A DNA stretch of 64,000 nt from Eikenella exigua (GCF_008805035.1 NZ_CP038018.1:992001-1056000); one strand, 5' to 3'. Positions 16,983-26,415 are shown, counted from the stretch's first letter. Notes: generated from the sequence alone by a model not told the origin. A program made the numbers and translations.

Positions 16983-17459
16983 ATGCAAAAGATTCCATTA
17001 ACCGTACGCGGCGCCGAAATGCTCAAGCAAGAATTGCAGCATCTTAAAAGCGTCGAGCGCCCCGCCATTATCGAAGCCATCGCTGAAGCCCGCACCCACG
17101 GCGATTTGTCTGAAAATGCCGAATACGAAGCCGCCAAAGAAAAACAAGGCTTCATCGAAGGCCGCATTTCCGAGCTGGAAAACAAGCTCTCCGTAGCCCA
17201 CATCATCGACCCCACCGAAATCCACGCCGAAGGCAAAATCGTATTCGGCTGCACCGTAGTGCTGGAAGACTTGGAAAACGAAACCCAAGTGCGCTACCAA
17301 ATCGTTGGCGACGACGAAGCCGATATTAAAGAAAACAAAATCTCCATCAGCTCGCCCATTTCCCGCGCCCTTATCGGCAAAGAAGAAGGTGACGTTGCCG
17401 AAGTGCAGGCGCCTGGCGGCATCAGAGAATACGAAGTTATCGAAGTGCTGTATATCTAG
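16983..17459 (+). CDS. greA: Transcription elongation factor GreA
   Basis: The 158-residue factor rescues backtracked RNA polymerase by stimulating transcript cleavage. The N-terminal coiled coil (about 1-75) contains the acidic tip residues in THGDLSENAEYEAAKE, and the C-terminal FKBP-like domain contains GKEEGDVAEVQAPGG. The frame is open from 16890, but MQKIPLTVRGAEML at 16983 is the conserved family start and gives exactly the E. coli length. A TAGAAT -10-like box lies at about 16834. Confidence 0.96.
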   Translation: MQKIPLTVRGAEMLKQELQHLKSVERPAIIEAIAEARTHGDLSENAEYEAAKEKQGFIEGRISELENKLSVAHIIDPTEIHAEGKIVFGCTVVLEDLENETQVRYQIVGDDEADIKENKISISSPISRALIGKEEGDVAEVQAPGGIREYEVIEVLYI

Positions 17460-17473
17460 TAGGCAAGGGCGAA

Positions 17474-18085
17474 ATGAACCAAGATTTCAATCCCTATCAG
17501 GCCCCGCAAAGCCAAGAATATCTGCCGCAACACGCAGATAGCTGCTGGCGCGAAGGCAAACGCGTCTTTCTACCCGAAGGCGCAGACCTGCCCCACCGCT
17601 GCATCCGCTGCGGTGAAGCAGCTGAACCGCAGCAGCAGCCGCGAAAACTGTATTGGTATCATCCCGCTTGGAATCTGTTGCTTATCCCGATTTTATTCGT
17701 TTCCTGGCCAATTGCACTGATTATTACCCTGATTATTCGCAAAGCTATCCCTGTCCACCCCGCCTTTTGCCCACAGCACCAAAAACAGATGCGCTGGCTG
17801 TTTCGGGGCGTGCCCGCCATTATATTTGCGCTGTTATCGTTGCCGCTGATAACACTGGTCGTTCCGGCTTTAAATGATACCCTTTCCCAAGACTTCACGA
17901 TTATGTGGTACTTCAGTATCATCGCTTTCTGCCTTATCTTCGCCATCGCCACTTCGCCCCTGCGCCCGCGTCTGGTAAAAATTACCGAAGAGTACAGCAT
18001 CCTCAAAGGCTTCGGCCGAGGCTTTATCGGCACCCTATCGGAAAAATACGAACCCAACAGCCGCCACCAAGGTATAATATGCTAA
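17474..18085 (+). CDS. Hypothetical membrane protein with N-terminal zinc-ribbon-like motif
   Basis: This 203-residue protein has a soluble N-terminus with CIRCGEAAE (Cys43, Cys46) and further metal-ligand candidates FCPQHQK (about 98). These could form a treble-clef or zinc ribbon. Four hydrophobic segments follow (about 63-90 as a pair, 110-130 and 145-165), and the C-terminus is polar. The N-terminal NPYQAP motif is seen in many bacterial membrane proteins of unknown role. It starts 14 bp after greA, so it is probably co-transcribed. No function can be assigned. Confidence 0.75.
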   Translation: MNQDFNPYQAPQSQEYLPQHADSCWREGKRVFLPEGADLPHRCIRCGEAAEPQQQPRKLYWYHPAWNLLLIPILFVSWPIALIITLIIRKAIPVHPAFCPQHQKQMRWLFRGVPAIIFALLSLPLITLVVPALNDTLSQDFTIMWYFSIIAFCLIFAIATSPLRPRLVKITEEYSILKGFGRGFIGTLSEKYEPNSRHQGIIC

Positions 18086-18120
18086 GATACAATGATTATT
18101 CTCTTAAAATACAGTAAACT

Positions 18121-18197
18121 ATTTTCAGCTAGCCTCTTCAAAGCTGAAGGCTACCTGAAAAGCAAAAGGCTATCTGACTGAATAATCAGGTAGCCAT
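18121..18197. terminator. Two adjacent degenerate DUS hairpins
   Basis: TTCAGCTAGCCT with AGGCTACCTGAA (about 18124-18159), and AGGCTATCTGA with TCAGGTAGCC (about 18167-18196), lie between the convergent membrane-protein gene and radC. Confidence 0.6.
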
Positions 18198-18228
18198 TTC
18201 CAATACTGCTTCATCGCTATACATCGAT

Positions 18229-18945
18229 TCAAAACAAAATACCTAGTTCAGGCAGCCCCCCTGCCAATTCCGGCAACCATCCGTTTGCAGCAAAAGACAC
18301 TGCCCGATTGCCCGCCACAATAAAGTGATCCAGCAATCGTACCTCCAGCAGCGCTAACGCCTGTTGCAGTTGGCGGGTGAAGGCCAAATCTGCCGCCGAA
18401 GGCTCGGCCGAACCGCCAGGGTGATTGTGTGCGATAATCAGCGAAGCAGCATGGTGTTGCAAGGCCAGCTGGGCCACTTCTCGAATATACACTGTGTTTT
18501 CCGCTACTGTGCCACGCGACAATTCTTTAAATGCAATCAGCCGGTTGCTGCTGCTCAACAATAATGCCACACTCACTTCCACCGGCTCATGCGCCAGTTG
18601 CAACACCAGATAATCCGCTACCGCCTCCGGAGAAGTGAAGGCTGGCGTGGCACGCATTTCTTCCGCCAACAGCCTTCGCCCGATTTCTCGCACTACAGCA
18701 AATTGGCAATACGCCGCCTCACCCATACCCTTGTGCATCGTCAGCTCGGCGACGGGTGCGGAAAACAGGCGGTTGAGCGAACCGAACTCCTGCAGCAGAT
18801 AACGAGCCAAATCCACTGCGCTCATCCCCTGTATGCCCATCCGTAGCAGGATAGCCAGCAGTTCCGCATCGCTCAACGCTCCTGCACCACGATGCAGCAG
18901 CTTCTCACGCGGCCGCTCGTTTTCCGGCCAATGCTTGATCCCCAT
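18229..18945 (-). CDS. radC: RadC family (JAB/MPN domain) protein
   Basis: This 238-residue protein has an N-terminal helix-hairpin-helix part (RPREKLLHRGAGALSDAELLAILL) and a C-terminal JAB metalloprotease-like domain with the metal motif HNHPGG-x6-D (about 187-200). The historical DNA-repair role is not well supported; the biochemical function is unsettled. The frame is open from 19008, but the ATG at 18945 (MGIKHWPENERPRE) matches the family and has AAGGGAAG 5 bp upstream. The usual HNHPSG reads HNHPGG here. Convergent with the greA unit. Confidence 0.9.
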   Translation of the reverse strand: MGIKHWPENERPREKLLHRGAGALSDAELLAILLRMGIQGMSAVDLARYLLQEFGSLNRLFSAPVAELTMHKGMGEAAYCQFAVVREIGRRLLAEEMRATPAFTSPEAVADYLVLQLAHEPVEVSVALLLSSSNRLIAFKELSRGTVAENTVYIREVAQLALQHHAASLIIAHNHPGGSAEPSAADLAFTRQLQQALALLEVRLLDHFIVAGNRAVSFAANGWLPELAGGLPELGILF

Positions 18946-19234
18946 CTTAACTTCCCTTTTCATGTGTTTCGTTAAATGCAGAATTATACAGGAGCAGCGA
19001 GGTGCCAAAGCTTATAAACAATTCCGCCGAAGCAAGCCGGCAGCGCATATAATTTGACCTGCCTCATAAAAAGAACTTTACTCATCCACCGCTTGCGTAA
19101 AAAGGTTGGAAAAAGCCGTGCCAAACAGCTACAATTCGCCACCTTTCTCAGTTTTCGGCCGCCCGTGCGGAAAGCATCCCACTAAGCAAGGCTACCTGAA
19201 AAAGTTTGAACAAAAATAATCGGAGTAAAAAACT

Positions 19235-19495
19235 ATGGCAACCAAAGGACAAATGTTACAAGATCCTTTTTTAAACGCACTGCGTAAAGAACATGTACCG
19301 GTATCCATTTATTTGGTGAACGGCATCAAACTGCAAGGCCAGGTAGAGTCGTTTGACCAATATGTGGTACTGCTGCGCAACACCTCGGTAACGCAAATGG
19401 TGTACAAACACGCGATTTCCACCATTGTTCCGGCACGCGCCGTGAGCCTGCAGCCACCCGCAGATCAGAAACCTGCAGCCGAAGCCGAGCAATAA
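19235..19495 (+). CDS. hfq: RNA chaperone Hfq
   Basis: The 86-residue hexameric Sm-like protein pairs small RNAs with mRNAs. Sm1 (VPVSIYLVNGIKLQGQVESFD) and Sm2 with the YKHA motif (residues about 55-60) are intact. The C-terminal tail is short (QPPADQKPAAEAEQ), unlike the long tail of E. coli. CGGAG lies 9 bp before the ATG. A single DUS (19189-19200) sits in the 5' region. A divergent radC lies upstream, and a TATAAT box at about 19047 may belong to hfq. Confidence 0.97.
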   Translation: MATKGQMLQDPFLNALRKEHVPVSIYLVNGIKLQGQVESFDQYVVLLRNTSVTQMVYKHAISTIVPARAVSLQPPADQKPAAEAEQ

Positions 19496-19602
19496 GTAGG
19501 CATCCCCAGCGCACTGGCTGTTGCTCACAGGCAGTGCGTTTTTGCTTATCCATACACCGCCCGCATCTATTGCCCACGCAGGCGGCTTGAAAGAACTCTA
19601 TT

Positions 19603-20301
19603 ATGTCCCAAACCATCGCCCTCATCGGCGCCATGCCGCCAGAAATCGAGCTGCTCAAAGAAAATCTACAAAATCTGCGCAATGAGCATGTGGCCGATTT
19701 CGAAATTTATTGTGGCGAATATGCTGGTAAAAACGTCGTACTGGCCTTAAGCGGCATCGGCAAAGTGAATGCTGCGCTCAGTACCGCCTTGGTGCTGCAA
19801 CGCCACCAACCGGATTTCGTCATCAACACCGGCAGCGCCGGCGGCTTGGGTGGCGAACTGAAAGTGGGCGACGTAGTAATCGGCACGCAAACCGCGCATC
19901 ATGATGTGGACGTTACCGCTTTCGGCTACGCCGTCGGTCATGTACCGCGTATGCCTGCACGCTTTGAATCCGACCCCACCCTGTGCGCTGCTGCCGAACA
20001 AGCTGCTACTGCATTCGATCACGCTGCAGTACACCGCGGTTTAATCGTGAGTGGCGACCAATTCGTGCACAGCAACGAATCCGTGGCTGAAGTGCGCCGC
20101 CATTTTATCGACGTACAGGCAGTAGAAATGGAAGCTGCCGCCATCGCTCAGAGCTGCCACCGCTTCGGCGTGCCGTTTGTGGTTATCCGTGCCATTTCCG
20201 ATCTCGCCGACGAAGAAGCCGACACCAGCTTCGAAACCTTTTTAAAGACTGCTTCCGTGCATTCCGCCAAAATGGTGCTGCAGCTGATTGCCGCGCTTTA
20301 A
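19603..20301 (+). CDS. mtnN: 5'-methylthioadenosine/S-adenosylhomocysteine nucleosidase
   Basis: The 232-residue nucleosidase removes adenine from methylthioadenosine and S-adenosylhomocysteine, feeding methionine salvage and autoinducer-2 chemistry. GAMPPEIELL (catalytic Glu14), GSAGGLGGELKVGDVVIG (about 77-95), QAVEMEAAAIAQ (substrate Glu/Met) and RAISDLADEE (catalytic Asp near 200) are present. Length equals E. coli MtnN. The TAA stop shares its last base with a DUS that runs up to the crcB start, so the two genes are probably co-transcribed. Confidence 0.95.
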   Translation: MSQTIALIGAMPPEIELLKENLQNLRNEHVADFEIYCGEYAGKNVVLALSGIGKVNAALSTALVLQRHQPDFVINTGSAGGLGGELKVGDVVIGTQTAHHDVDVTAFGYAVGHVPRMPARFESDPTLCAAAEQAATAFDHAAVHRGLIVSGDQFVHSNESVAEVRRHFIDVQAVEMEAAAIAQSCHRFGVPFVVIRAISDLADEEADTSFETFLKTASVHSAKMVLQLIAAL

Positions 20302-20314
20302 GGCTACCTGAAAA

Positions 20315-20704
20315 ATGAATCTGCCGCTTTACAGCCAACCCGCTTTGATTGCCGTTGGCGCCGCTCTCGGCGCCTTGTTGCGCTGGCAGCTGGGTTTGCG
20401 TTTCAATCCGCTGTTTGCCCAATTTGCTTTTGGCACCTGGCTAGCCAATCTGCTCGGCTGCCTGCTGACCGGTGCGGTATTGGGCTTGCTGTTGGGCGGC
20501 AGGCCGCTTGCCCAGCCGCTGCAAAATGCACTGACAGTGGGCTTTCTCGGCAGTCTCACCACCTTTTCCGCGCTTTCCAGCGAGGTGTCCGACCGCCTGC
20601 TGCACAAAGACTGGCTGCATGCCGGCCTGATTCTGTCGCTGCACACCATATGCGGCATCGCCGCCACCCTGCTGGCCGCTGCTGCCGTGCAGCGCTTAAT
20701 CTGA
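20315..20704 (+). CDS. crcB: Fluoride channel CrcB/Fluc
   Basis: The 129-residue protein with four transmembrane helices exports fluoride. Family motifs visible are GALLRWQLG (about 22), FGTWLANLLGCLLTG (about 43-57) and GSLTTFSALSSEV (about 83-95), which carries the pore-lining Phe/Thr residues. It is 13 bp downstream of mtnN. The only ribosome-site-like sequence is the AAGG of the DUS at 20301-20312. No fluoride riboswitch is visible. Confidence 0.93.
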   Translation: MNLPLYSQPALIAVGAALGALLRWQLGLRFNPLFAQFAFGTWLANLLGCLLTGAVLGLLLGGRPLAQPLQNALTVGFLGSLTTFSALSSEVSDRLLHKDWLHAGLILSLHTICGIAATLLAAAAVQRLI

Positions 20705-20752
20705 AGCTAAATTACAGATTTTTATTGTTTATCTACCGAAACTGAAAACATC

Positions 20753-22471
20753 ATGAACTTATCTCATCTCCTCAACCGCGAAGCCGAACAAGCCTTTGCC
20801 GCTGCCGGTATCGAAGGCGCGCCGGTAGTGTTGCAGCCGGCTAAAAACCCCGAATTCGGCGATTTCCAAATTAACGGCGTGATGGGCGCGGCCAAACAGC
20901 GCAAACAAAACCCGCGTGAGCTGGCGCAGAAAGTGGCTGAAGCGCTGGCCGGCAACGAACTGATTGCCTCCGCCGAAGTGGCCGGCCCCGGCTTCATCAA
21001 CTTGCGCCTGAACCCGCAGTTTTTAGCCAAGCAAGTGCACGCTGCCCTGCAAAGCAGCCGCCTCGGCGTGGCACAGGCCGCCGCACCGCAAACCATCATA
21101 ATTGACTACTCCTCGCCCAACCTGGCCAAAGAAATGCACGTCGGCCACCTGCGCTCCAGCATCATCGGCGACAGCCTCAACCGCGTCCACTCCTTCCTCG
21201 GCCACCATGTGATTGCGCAAAACCACGTGGGCGACTGGGGTACCCAATTCGGCATGTTAGTGGCCTATTTGGTGGAGCAGCAGGCACAAAACGAACATTT
21301 TGAACTGGCCGACTTGGAACAGTTCTACCGCAACGCCAAAGTGCGTTTCGATGAAGACCCGGCCTTTGCCGACACCGCGCGCGAATACGTGGTGAAACTG
21401 CAAGGCGGCGATGAAGCTGTGCTCGCACTGTGGCGGCAGTTTGTGGAAATATCGCTGCAACATGTCGAAAAAGTGTATGCCAAACTCGGCTTACTGCTCA
21501 CCCGTGAAGACGTGGCTGGCGAATCCAAATACAACGACGACCTGCAACCCGTGGTGAACGACTTAATCGCCAAAGGCCTGGCCGTGGAAGACGACGGCGC
21601 GAAAGTGGTTTTCCTCGACGAGTTCAAAAACAAAGAAGGTGAACCTGCCGTTTACATCGTGCAGAAAAAAGGCGGCGGCTTCCTCTACTCCACCACCGAT
21701 TTGGCCTGCATCCGCGATTACGTGGGCCGGCTCAAAGGCGACCGCCTGCTTTATGTGGTCGATCACCGCCAAGGCCTGCATTTCGGCCAACTATTTGCCA
21801 CTTCCCGCCTGGCAGGCTACCTGCCCGAAAGCGTACAAGCTGAATTCATCGGCTTCGGCACCATGATGGGCAAAGACGGCAAACCTTTCAAGACCCGCAG
21901 CGGCGACACTGTGAAGCTGGTCGAACTGCTCGATGAAGCCGTAGAACGCGCCACCGCCCTCGTGAAAGAGAAAAATCCCGAGCTGGACAATGCCACCGCC
22001 GCCCAAATCGGCCGCAGCGTCGGCATCGGTGCCGTCAAATACGCCGATTTGAGCAAAAACCGCACCAGCGACTACATCTTCGATTGGGACAACATGCTCT
22101 CCTTCGAAGGCAACACCGCGCCCTATCTGCAATACGCCTACACCCGCGTGCAAAGCGTGCTGAAAAAAGCCGGCGAATGGAGCCAAACCGTACAACCCGT
22201 GCTCACCGAGCCTTTGGAATGCCAGCTCGCCACCGAGCTCTTGAAGTGTGAAGACGTGCTGCAAACCGTGGCCGACAGCTCTTACCCGCACTACCTCGCC
22301 GCCTACCTCTACCAAGTGGCCAGCCTGTTCTCCCGCTTCTACGAAGCCTGCCCCATCCTCAAAGCCGAAGGCAGCGCCCGCAACACCCGCCTGCAGCTGG
22401 CCACCCTCACCGGCCAAACCCTACAAACCGGCCTCAGCCTCTTGGGCATCGACACGCTGGAAGTGATGTAA
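20753..22471 (+). CDS. argS: Arginyl-tRNA synthetase
   Basis: The 572-residue class I synthetase charges tRNA-Arg. An N-terminal Add1 domain (NPEFGDFQINGVMGAAK) precedes the HIGH-type motif HVGHLRSSIIGDSL (about 125). The KMSKS-equivalent loop is degenerate, FKTRSGDTVKL (about 380), as is common in ArgRS. The C-terminal DALR anticodon-binding domain ends SLLGIDTLEVM. Length is typical (E. coli 577). No strong ribosome site is seen. An inverted DUS pair follows. Confidence 0.97.
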   Translation: MNLSHLLNREAEQAFAAAGIEGAPVVLQPAKNPEFGDFQINGVMGAAKQRKQNPRELAQKVAEALAGNELIASAEVAGPGFINLRLNPQFLAKQVHAALQSSRLGVAQAAAPQTIIIDYSSPNLAKEMHVGHLRSSIIGDSLNRVHSFLGHHVIAQNHVGDWGTQFGMLVAYLVEQQAQNEHFELADLEQFYRNAKVRFDEDPAFADTAREYVVKLQGGDEAVLALWRQFVEISLQHVEKVYAKLGLLLTREDVAGESKYNDDLQPVVNDLIAKGLAVEDDGAKVVFLDEFKNKEGEPAVYIVQKKGGGFLYSTTDLACIRDYVGRLKGDRLLYVVDHRQGLHFGQLFATSRLAGYLPESVQAEFIGFGTMMGKDGKPFKTRSGDTVKLVELLDEAVERATALVKEKNPELDNATAAQIGRSVGIGAVKYADLSKNRTSDYIFDWDNMLSFEGNTAPYLQYAYTRVQSVLKKAGEWSQTVQPVLTEPLECQLATELLKCEDVLQTVADSSYPHYLAAYLYQVASLFSRFYEACPILKAEGSARNTRLQLATLTGQTLQTGLSLLGIDTLEVM

Positions 22472-22494
22472 GCCTTTATTGCCGCATGACAAAC

Positions 22495-22528
22495 AGGCTA
22501 TCTGAAAGTTTTGCTTTTCAGGTAGCCT
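22495..22528. terminator. Inverted DUS pair after argS
   Basis: AGGCTATCTGAA (22495-22506) and TTCAGGTAGCCT (22517-22528). Further DUS copies at about 22551 and 22624 form a second, wide inverted pair before the next gene. Confidence 0.65.
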
Positions 22529-22720
22529 ATTGCTTTGCGTACGTTTATTTTCAGGTAGCCTTTCCCCTTACGGGATGTGGAGCATGCTTACGCGTTTTTA
22601 GCTTACCGCATGGCATTTGAAAAGGCTACCTGAAATTCAGCCAACCCCCCCTTCTGCCGCTGGCTTCCACCCAAACGCTTGCTATACAATGCCGACTTCG
22701 CGCAGTGTTTCGCACACACC

Positions 22721-22972
22721 ATGGAACAACTCGAATTTTTCAGCATTCCCAGCCCCTGCATCGGCGTTTGTCAGGCCAATAGCAAGGGGTATTGCAAAGG
22801 CTGTTTGCGCAGCCGTAAGGAGCGGCTGTATTGGCTGAAGCTTACGGGTACGCAAAAACAGAACGTGTTGCGTCTGTGCCGTTTGCGTAAGTACAAGCTG
22901 TTGCAGTTGGCCGTTAAACAGCAGGCCGTTTCTATCGAGCTGCCGGAACAGATGGATTTCGATTTTTTCTAG
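22721..22972 (+). CDS. DUF1289 domain protein
   Basis: This 83-residue protein carries the DUF1289 cysteine pattern SPCIGVC...GYCKGCLRS (Cys residues in the first 32) followed by a basic helix. The family is small and probably metal-binding, with unknown role. The frame is open from 22679, but a TACAAT -10-like box at 22685-22690 and the conserved start MEQLEFFSIPSPC argue for the ATG at 22721. It is followed 50 bp later by the EamA transporter on the same strand. Confidence 0.82.
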   Translation: MEQLEFFSIPSPCIGVCQANSKGYCKGCLRSRKERLYWLKLTGTQKQNVLRLCRLRKYKLLQLAVKQQAVSIELPEQMDFDFF

Positions 22973-23022
22973 GCCGCCATTTTCCCCATTCTTCTTTCTC
23001 TATTTATTGTTAAACATCAATC

Positions 23023-23940
23023 ATGCTGGTTTTATCTGCTTTATCTTTTTCCCCTGCCTCTTGGACATGGCAGTTTCTCGCCTTGGCGGTGTTGTGCAGC
23101 GTGGCGGTTTCTGTTCTGCTGAAAATAGCACGCAAAAAAGGGGTTCACATTGAGCATGCGATTGCGGTGAATTATATTGTGGCCACGACCTGCTGCTGGT
23201 TTTTGCTTGCTCCGCCGTTGGATAGCTTGCGCGGGGCGGATATTGGCGGCTTGTGGCCGTTTTTGGCCTTGGGCGTGTTGTTGCCGAGCATTTTTGTGGT
23301 GATGGCACGGGCAGTGGAACAGGCGGGGATTGTGCGTTCGGATGCGGCGCAGCGGCTGTCGCTGGTGTTGCCGGTGTTGGCGGCTTTCCTGCTGTTTGGC
23401 GAACGGCTGAACAGTAATAAAATTATGAGCATTGTGCTGGCTTTCAGCGCGCTAGCGGCTTTGCTCTATAAGCCGGGAAAGGGCAAGCAGGATGGCGGGA
23501 TGTTTTGGCTAGCGGGAGTATGGCTGGGCTTTGGGGTAATTGATATTTTGTTTAAGCAGTTATCCAAAACCGGGCAGGCGATGTCGCTGAATCTGTTTGC
23601 AGTCTTCGCACTGGCTTGTGTGCTGATGTGGGGTTATGTGTGGCGGCAGGGCAAACCGCTCAAAGCAGTGGATTTTGCCGGCGGGCTGCTGCTGGGATTG
23701 CTGAATTTCGGCAATATTCTGTTTTATATCAGGGCACACCATGCTTTTACCGGCGACCCAACCTTGGTATTTGCCGGCATGAACTTGGGCGTGATTGTGC
23801 TGGGTACGCTCACCGGCGCGCTGACATTTAAGGAGAAGATTTCGGCAGTGAACCAAGCCGGCATTGTGTTGGCACTCGCGGCGATTTACAGCCTGTTTTA
23901 TTTGGATTGGCTGCTGGCGAAGCTGGGCATTGCGATGTAA
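23023..23940 (+). CDS. EamA/DMT family transporter
   Basis: This 305-residue, very hydrophobic protein has about ten predicted membrane helices in two similar halves, as in the drug/metabolite transporter superfamily. The first-half motif QAGIVRSDAAQRLSLVLPVLAA resembles the conserved EamA helix 3-4 region, and the second half repeats it (FTGDPTLVFAGMNLGVIVLG, then EKISAVNQAGI). Substrate is unknown. Codon use is slightly less GC-rich than its neighbours. It is likely transcribed with the DUF1289 gene. Confidence 0.82.
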   Translation: MLVLSALSFSPASWTWQFLALAVLCSVAVSVLLKIARKKGVHIEHAIAVNYIVATTCCWFLLAPPLDSLRGADIGGLWPFLALGVLLPSIFVVMARAVEQAGIVRSDAAQRLSLVLPVLAAFLLFGERLNSNKIMSIVLAFSALAALLYKPGKGKQDGGMFWLAGVWLGFGVIDILFKQLSKTGQAMSLNLFAVFALACVLMWGYVWRQGKPLKAVDFAGGLLLGLLNFGNILFYIRAHHAFTGDPTLVFAGMNLGVIVLGTLTGALTFKEKISAVNQAGIVLALAAIYSLFYLDWLLAKLGIAM

Positions 23941-23942
23941 GT

Positions 23943-24050
23943 TTCAGGTAGCCTTGATCGAAGCCGAAAGGCTACCTGAAAAACGATTCGGCTGTTTTGC
24001 CACGCCAATACAAAGGCTACCTAGAAAACAAATTTTTCAGGTAGCCTATT
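23943..24050. terminator. Double DUS hairpins between convergent genes
   Basis: TTCAGGTAGCCT (23943-23954) pairs with AGGCTACCTGAA (23969-23980). A second pair follows: AGGCTACCTAGAA (one inserted base, about 24014) with TTCAGGTAGCCT (about 24037-24048). They separate the transporter from the convergent receptor gene. Confidence 0.65.
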
Positions 24051-24077
24051 TCTTGTTTGTTTATTACAAGATTGCCG

Positions 24078-26333
24078 TTAGAACTGCCATGACATGCTAC
24101 CTTTGATATTGCGCCCTACGCCGCTCACAGCTTCGCCAAGATAGGGGGCGTAGCGGCGGTTGAACAGGTTGTCCACGGTGATACGCAGAGTGAACTGTTC
24201 GTGGTACGGCGGCTGCCAAGCGGCAAATAGGCCGTGCAGGGCGTAGCCTTTGGATTTGGGTAGCGCCCAGTAGGCGGCCATTGGGTCGCCATCGGTGGGT
24301 GAACGGTCTTGGCGGCGGATAAATTCGCCTTTCCAGCCGAAGGTTAAACCCTGTGCGGGGAAGCGTACGCCAAGGGTGGCAGTAGCTTTGCGCGGAGGGA
24401 TGTCAGCGAGCCAGGTATCTTGGTCATGCCAAGGGTTGCGTGGTGAGCCTTGGCGTTTACCACGCATGAAGGAATAAGTGAGGCCGGCAAACCAGTGGTC
24501 GGATTCGTAGTAGGCTTCAATTTCGCCACCGCGTATGGTGTAGCCCGGGAGGTTACGGTAGTTGGCAATGGGTTTGGCACAAACGCTGCTGGGGCGGTTA
24601 GGCAGCTGCTCTCGGCAGAAGATACCCCGGTTTTTGAAGATTTCGTCTTTCCCCCTGCTGTGGAACAAAGTGGTACGCAGTTGCAGGCTGTCTTGTTCGC
24701 GCAGCAGGTTTTGCCAACGCAGGATGCCGCCGAGGCGGAAGGAGGTGAGTCGCTCGGGCTCGAGATAGCGGCTGGTAGCAGAGGCACTGCTGGTGGCGGA
24801 TTGCACTTCGTATTGTTCGTCAATTACAGGAGCGCGCCAAGTGCGGCTGGCGTTAGCAAATAGTAGGGCGTTGTCGTTGGGCTGCCAAGCGATGCCCAAA
24901 AACGGCGACCAGCTGCTGTAGGTTTTGCTGCGGTAGTCATGGCCGGCAGAAGGGGTGTTGTAGCCGCGTGCCACATTTGGCTCGCCTTGGTTATGGATGT
25001 GGTCGTAGCGCAGGGCGGGGGTGAACGTCCAGTTGCCAAGGCGGATTTCGTCTTGCACGTAAAAGCTGTTTTGTTGTTGCGTGCCGGCGGGCATGTAATA
25101 AGGCTGGAAACGGCCGTAGTTGAAATTGGCATTATTCCGCCGGCTCTTGTCGTACATCATCACTTCGCGCACGTGGCGGTTTGTTTGTAGGCCGAGAGTG
25201 AGGCGGTGTTGCATCAGGCCAGTACTGAAGTGGCTAATATTGCTGATGTCGAGCCCGGTATCTTGGTAGGCAGTGTGGCTTTCATTGCCCATGCTGCCGA
25301 GGAAGCCAGAACCAGCGTTTTCCGGGCGGGCGTCATCTTGCACGGTTTTTGTATGGTTGAGTTGCATGGTGAGATCGAATAACGGATTTTCGGGCATGTA
25401 GCGGTATTTGAGGGAATAGCTTTGGTCATCTTGGCGTCGATACACCAGTTTGCGTTTCCAAGCACCGTCTAAGCCATAGAGACGGATGTCGCGTTCGGAT
25501 GGGCGGGCGAGCTCACCACGTTTGGCGGCAAAGGGCTCCCAAGCGTGATGGCGACCATACATGGCAGAAAGGGCAAAGTGGTGCTCGGGGGCGGGGCTGT
25601 AGTTACTTTTGATGAGGAAGCTTTGTTGGTTGTTGGCAGAATAGGCCAGGCGTTCGCCGTCGGGTTGTTGGATGTCATGGCCACGGCGTACGGAGGTGTA
25701 GAGCAAACCGTCCCAGCTTTGGTTGTTGTTTTGTAGGAAGACAGCGGTGCTGGTTTGCCATTGTTCATCGTTGGTGTGATAGCTGATTTTGACAAGGCCG
25801 CCCACATTTTGCCCTTCGCGCAAAAACTCCCGTGCATCTCGGCTTTCCAGCTTCACTGCGCCGCCGAAGCCACCGTTGCCGCGCGACACGTCAAATGAGC
25901 CCTTGTCTACCGTTACTTGGCGTAGCAGTTCCGGCTCGATAAACACCGAACCTTGGCGGTAGCGTTCGAAGTTTTTGGCAGCGCCGTCGATGGAGATTTT
26001 GATGTCTTCGTTGTCGCCAAAGCCCCAGATATTTAGGGTTTGCCCACCAGGGCGTGGCGAACCGGAGCTGCTGGTGCCAGGCAGCAGGTCAAGAAGGGAG
26101 GCAACATTGTCTGCTTGTTGTTGGTCGATATTTTCGCGGGTAAGGCGAGATTGACCGGCAAGGGTAGAAAGTGCACGCTGCCCCCGGATTTCGATCACGG
26201 GCAATACGGCACTATCGCTGTTTTTACCGGCCGCCTGAGTAGGCACAGCAATGAAACCGAATATAGCTGGCAGGCACAGGGCGGATAATAGGCGGCTCTG
26301 TAGGCATGAAAGCGGATGAGGCGGAGTGTGCAT
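24078..26333 (-). CDS. TonB-dependent outer-membrane receptor, probably haem/haemoglobin or siderophore
   Basis: This is a 751-residue receptor with a signal peptide (MHTPPHPL...AVPTQAA). A TonB-box-like VLPVIEIRG follows, then a plug domain with GQTLNIWGFGDNEDIKISIDGA (about 95-115) and VTVDKGSFDVSRGNGGFGGAVKLES. A 22-strand barrel ends in Phe (MSWQF). ASRTWRAPVIDEQYE and EPERLTSFRLG resemble the FRAP and NPNL boxes of haem receptors, so haem or haemoglobin is the leading ligand guess. An extracellular Cys pair (IFCREQ...SSVCAK) is present. The frame extends to 26381. A Fur-like site lies upstream. It is separate from the 54-60 kb haem locus. Confidence 0.85.
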   Translation of the reverse strand: MHTPPHPLSCLQSRLLSALCLPAIFGFIAVPTQAAGKNSDSAVLPVIEIRGQRALSTLAGQSRLTRENIDQQQADNVASLLDLLPGTSSSGSPRPGGQTLNIWGFGDNEDIKISIDGAAKNFERYRQGSVFIEPELLRQVTVDKGSFDVSRGNGGFGGAVKLESRDAREFLREGQNVGGLVKISYHTNDEQWQTSTAVFLQNNNQSWDGLLYTSVRRGHDIQQPDGERLAYSANNQQSFLIKSNYSPAPEHHFALSAMYGRHHAWEPFAAKRGELARPSERDIRLYGLDGAWKRKLVYRRQDDQSYSLKYRYMPENPLFDLTMQLNHTKTVQDDARPENAGSGFLGSMGNESHTAYQDTGLDISNISHFSTGLMQHRLTLGLQTNRHVREVMMYDKSRRNNANFNYGRFQPYYMPAGTQQQNSFYVQDEIRLGNWTFTPALRYDHIHNQGEPNVARGYNTPSAGHDYRSKTYSSWSPFLGIAWQPNDNALLFANASRTWRAPVIDEQYEVQSATSSASATSRYLEPERLTSFRLGGILRWQNLLREQDSLQLRTTLFHSRGKDEIFKNRGIFCREQLPNRPSSVCAKPIANYRNLPGYTIRGGEIEAYYESDHWFAGLTYSFMRGKRQGSPRNPWHDQDTWLADIPPRKATATLGVRFPAQGLTFGWKGEFIRRQDRSPTDGDPMAAYWALPKSKGYALHGLFAAWQPPYHEQFTLRITVDNLFNRRYAPYLGEAVSGVGRNIKGSMSWQF

Positions 26334-26399
26334 GTTTGGTTCTCGGAATGAGGATGACTGCATGAAAAACAGCCCGTTCATCAGGCTGTTACCTTAGTA

Positions 26400-26415
26400 G
26401 AATTGATAATAATTC
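26400..26415 (-). promoter_or_regulatory. Fur-box-like palindrome upstream of the TonB receptor
   Basis: GAATTGATAATAATTC is a palindrome with the GATAAT core of Fur sites. The central TGATAATAATT matches 10 of 11 consensus positions, while the outer thirds match poorly. It overlaps a possible TATTAT -10 box, which fits iron repression. Confidence 0.5.
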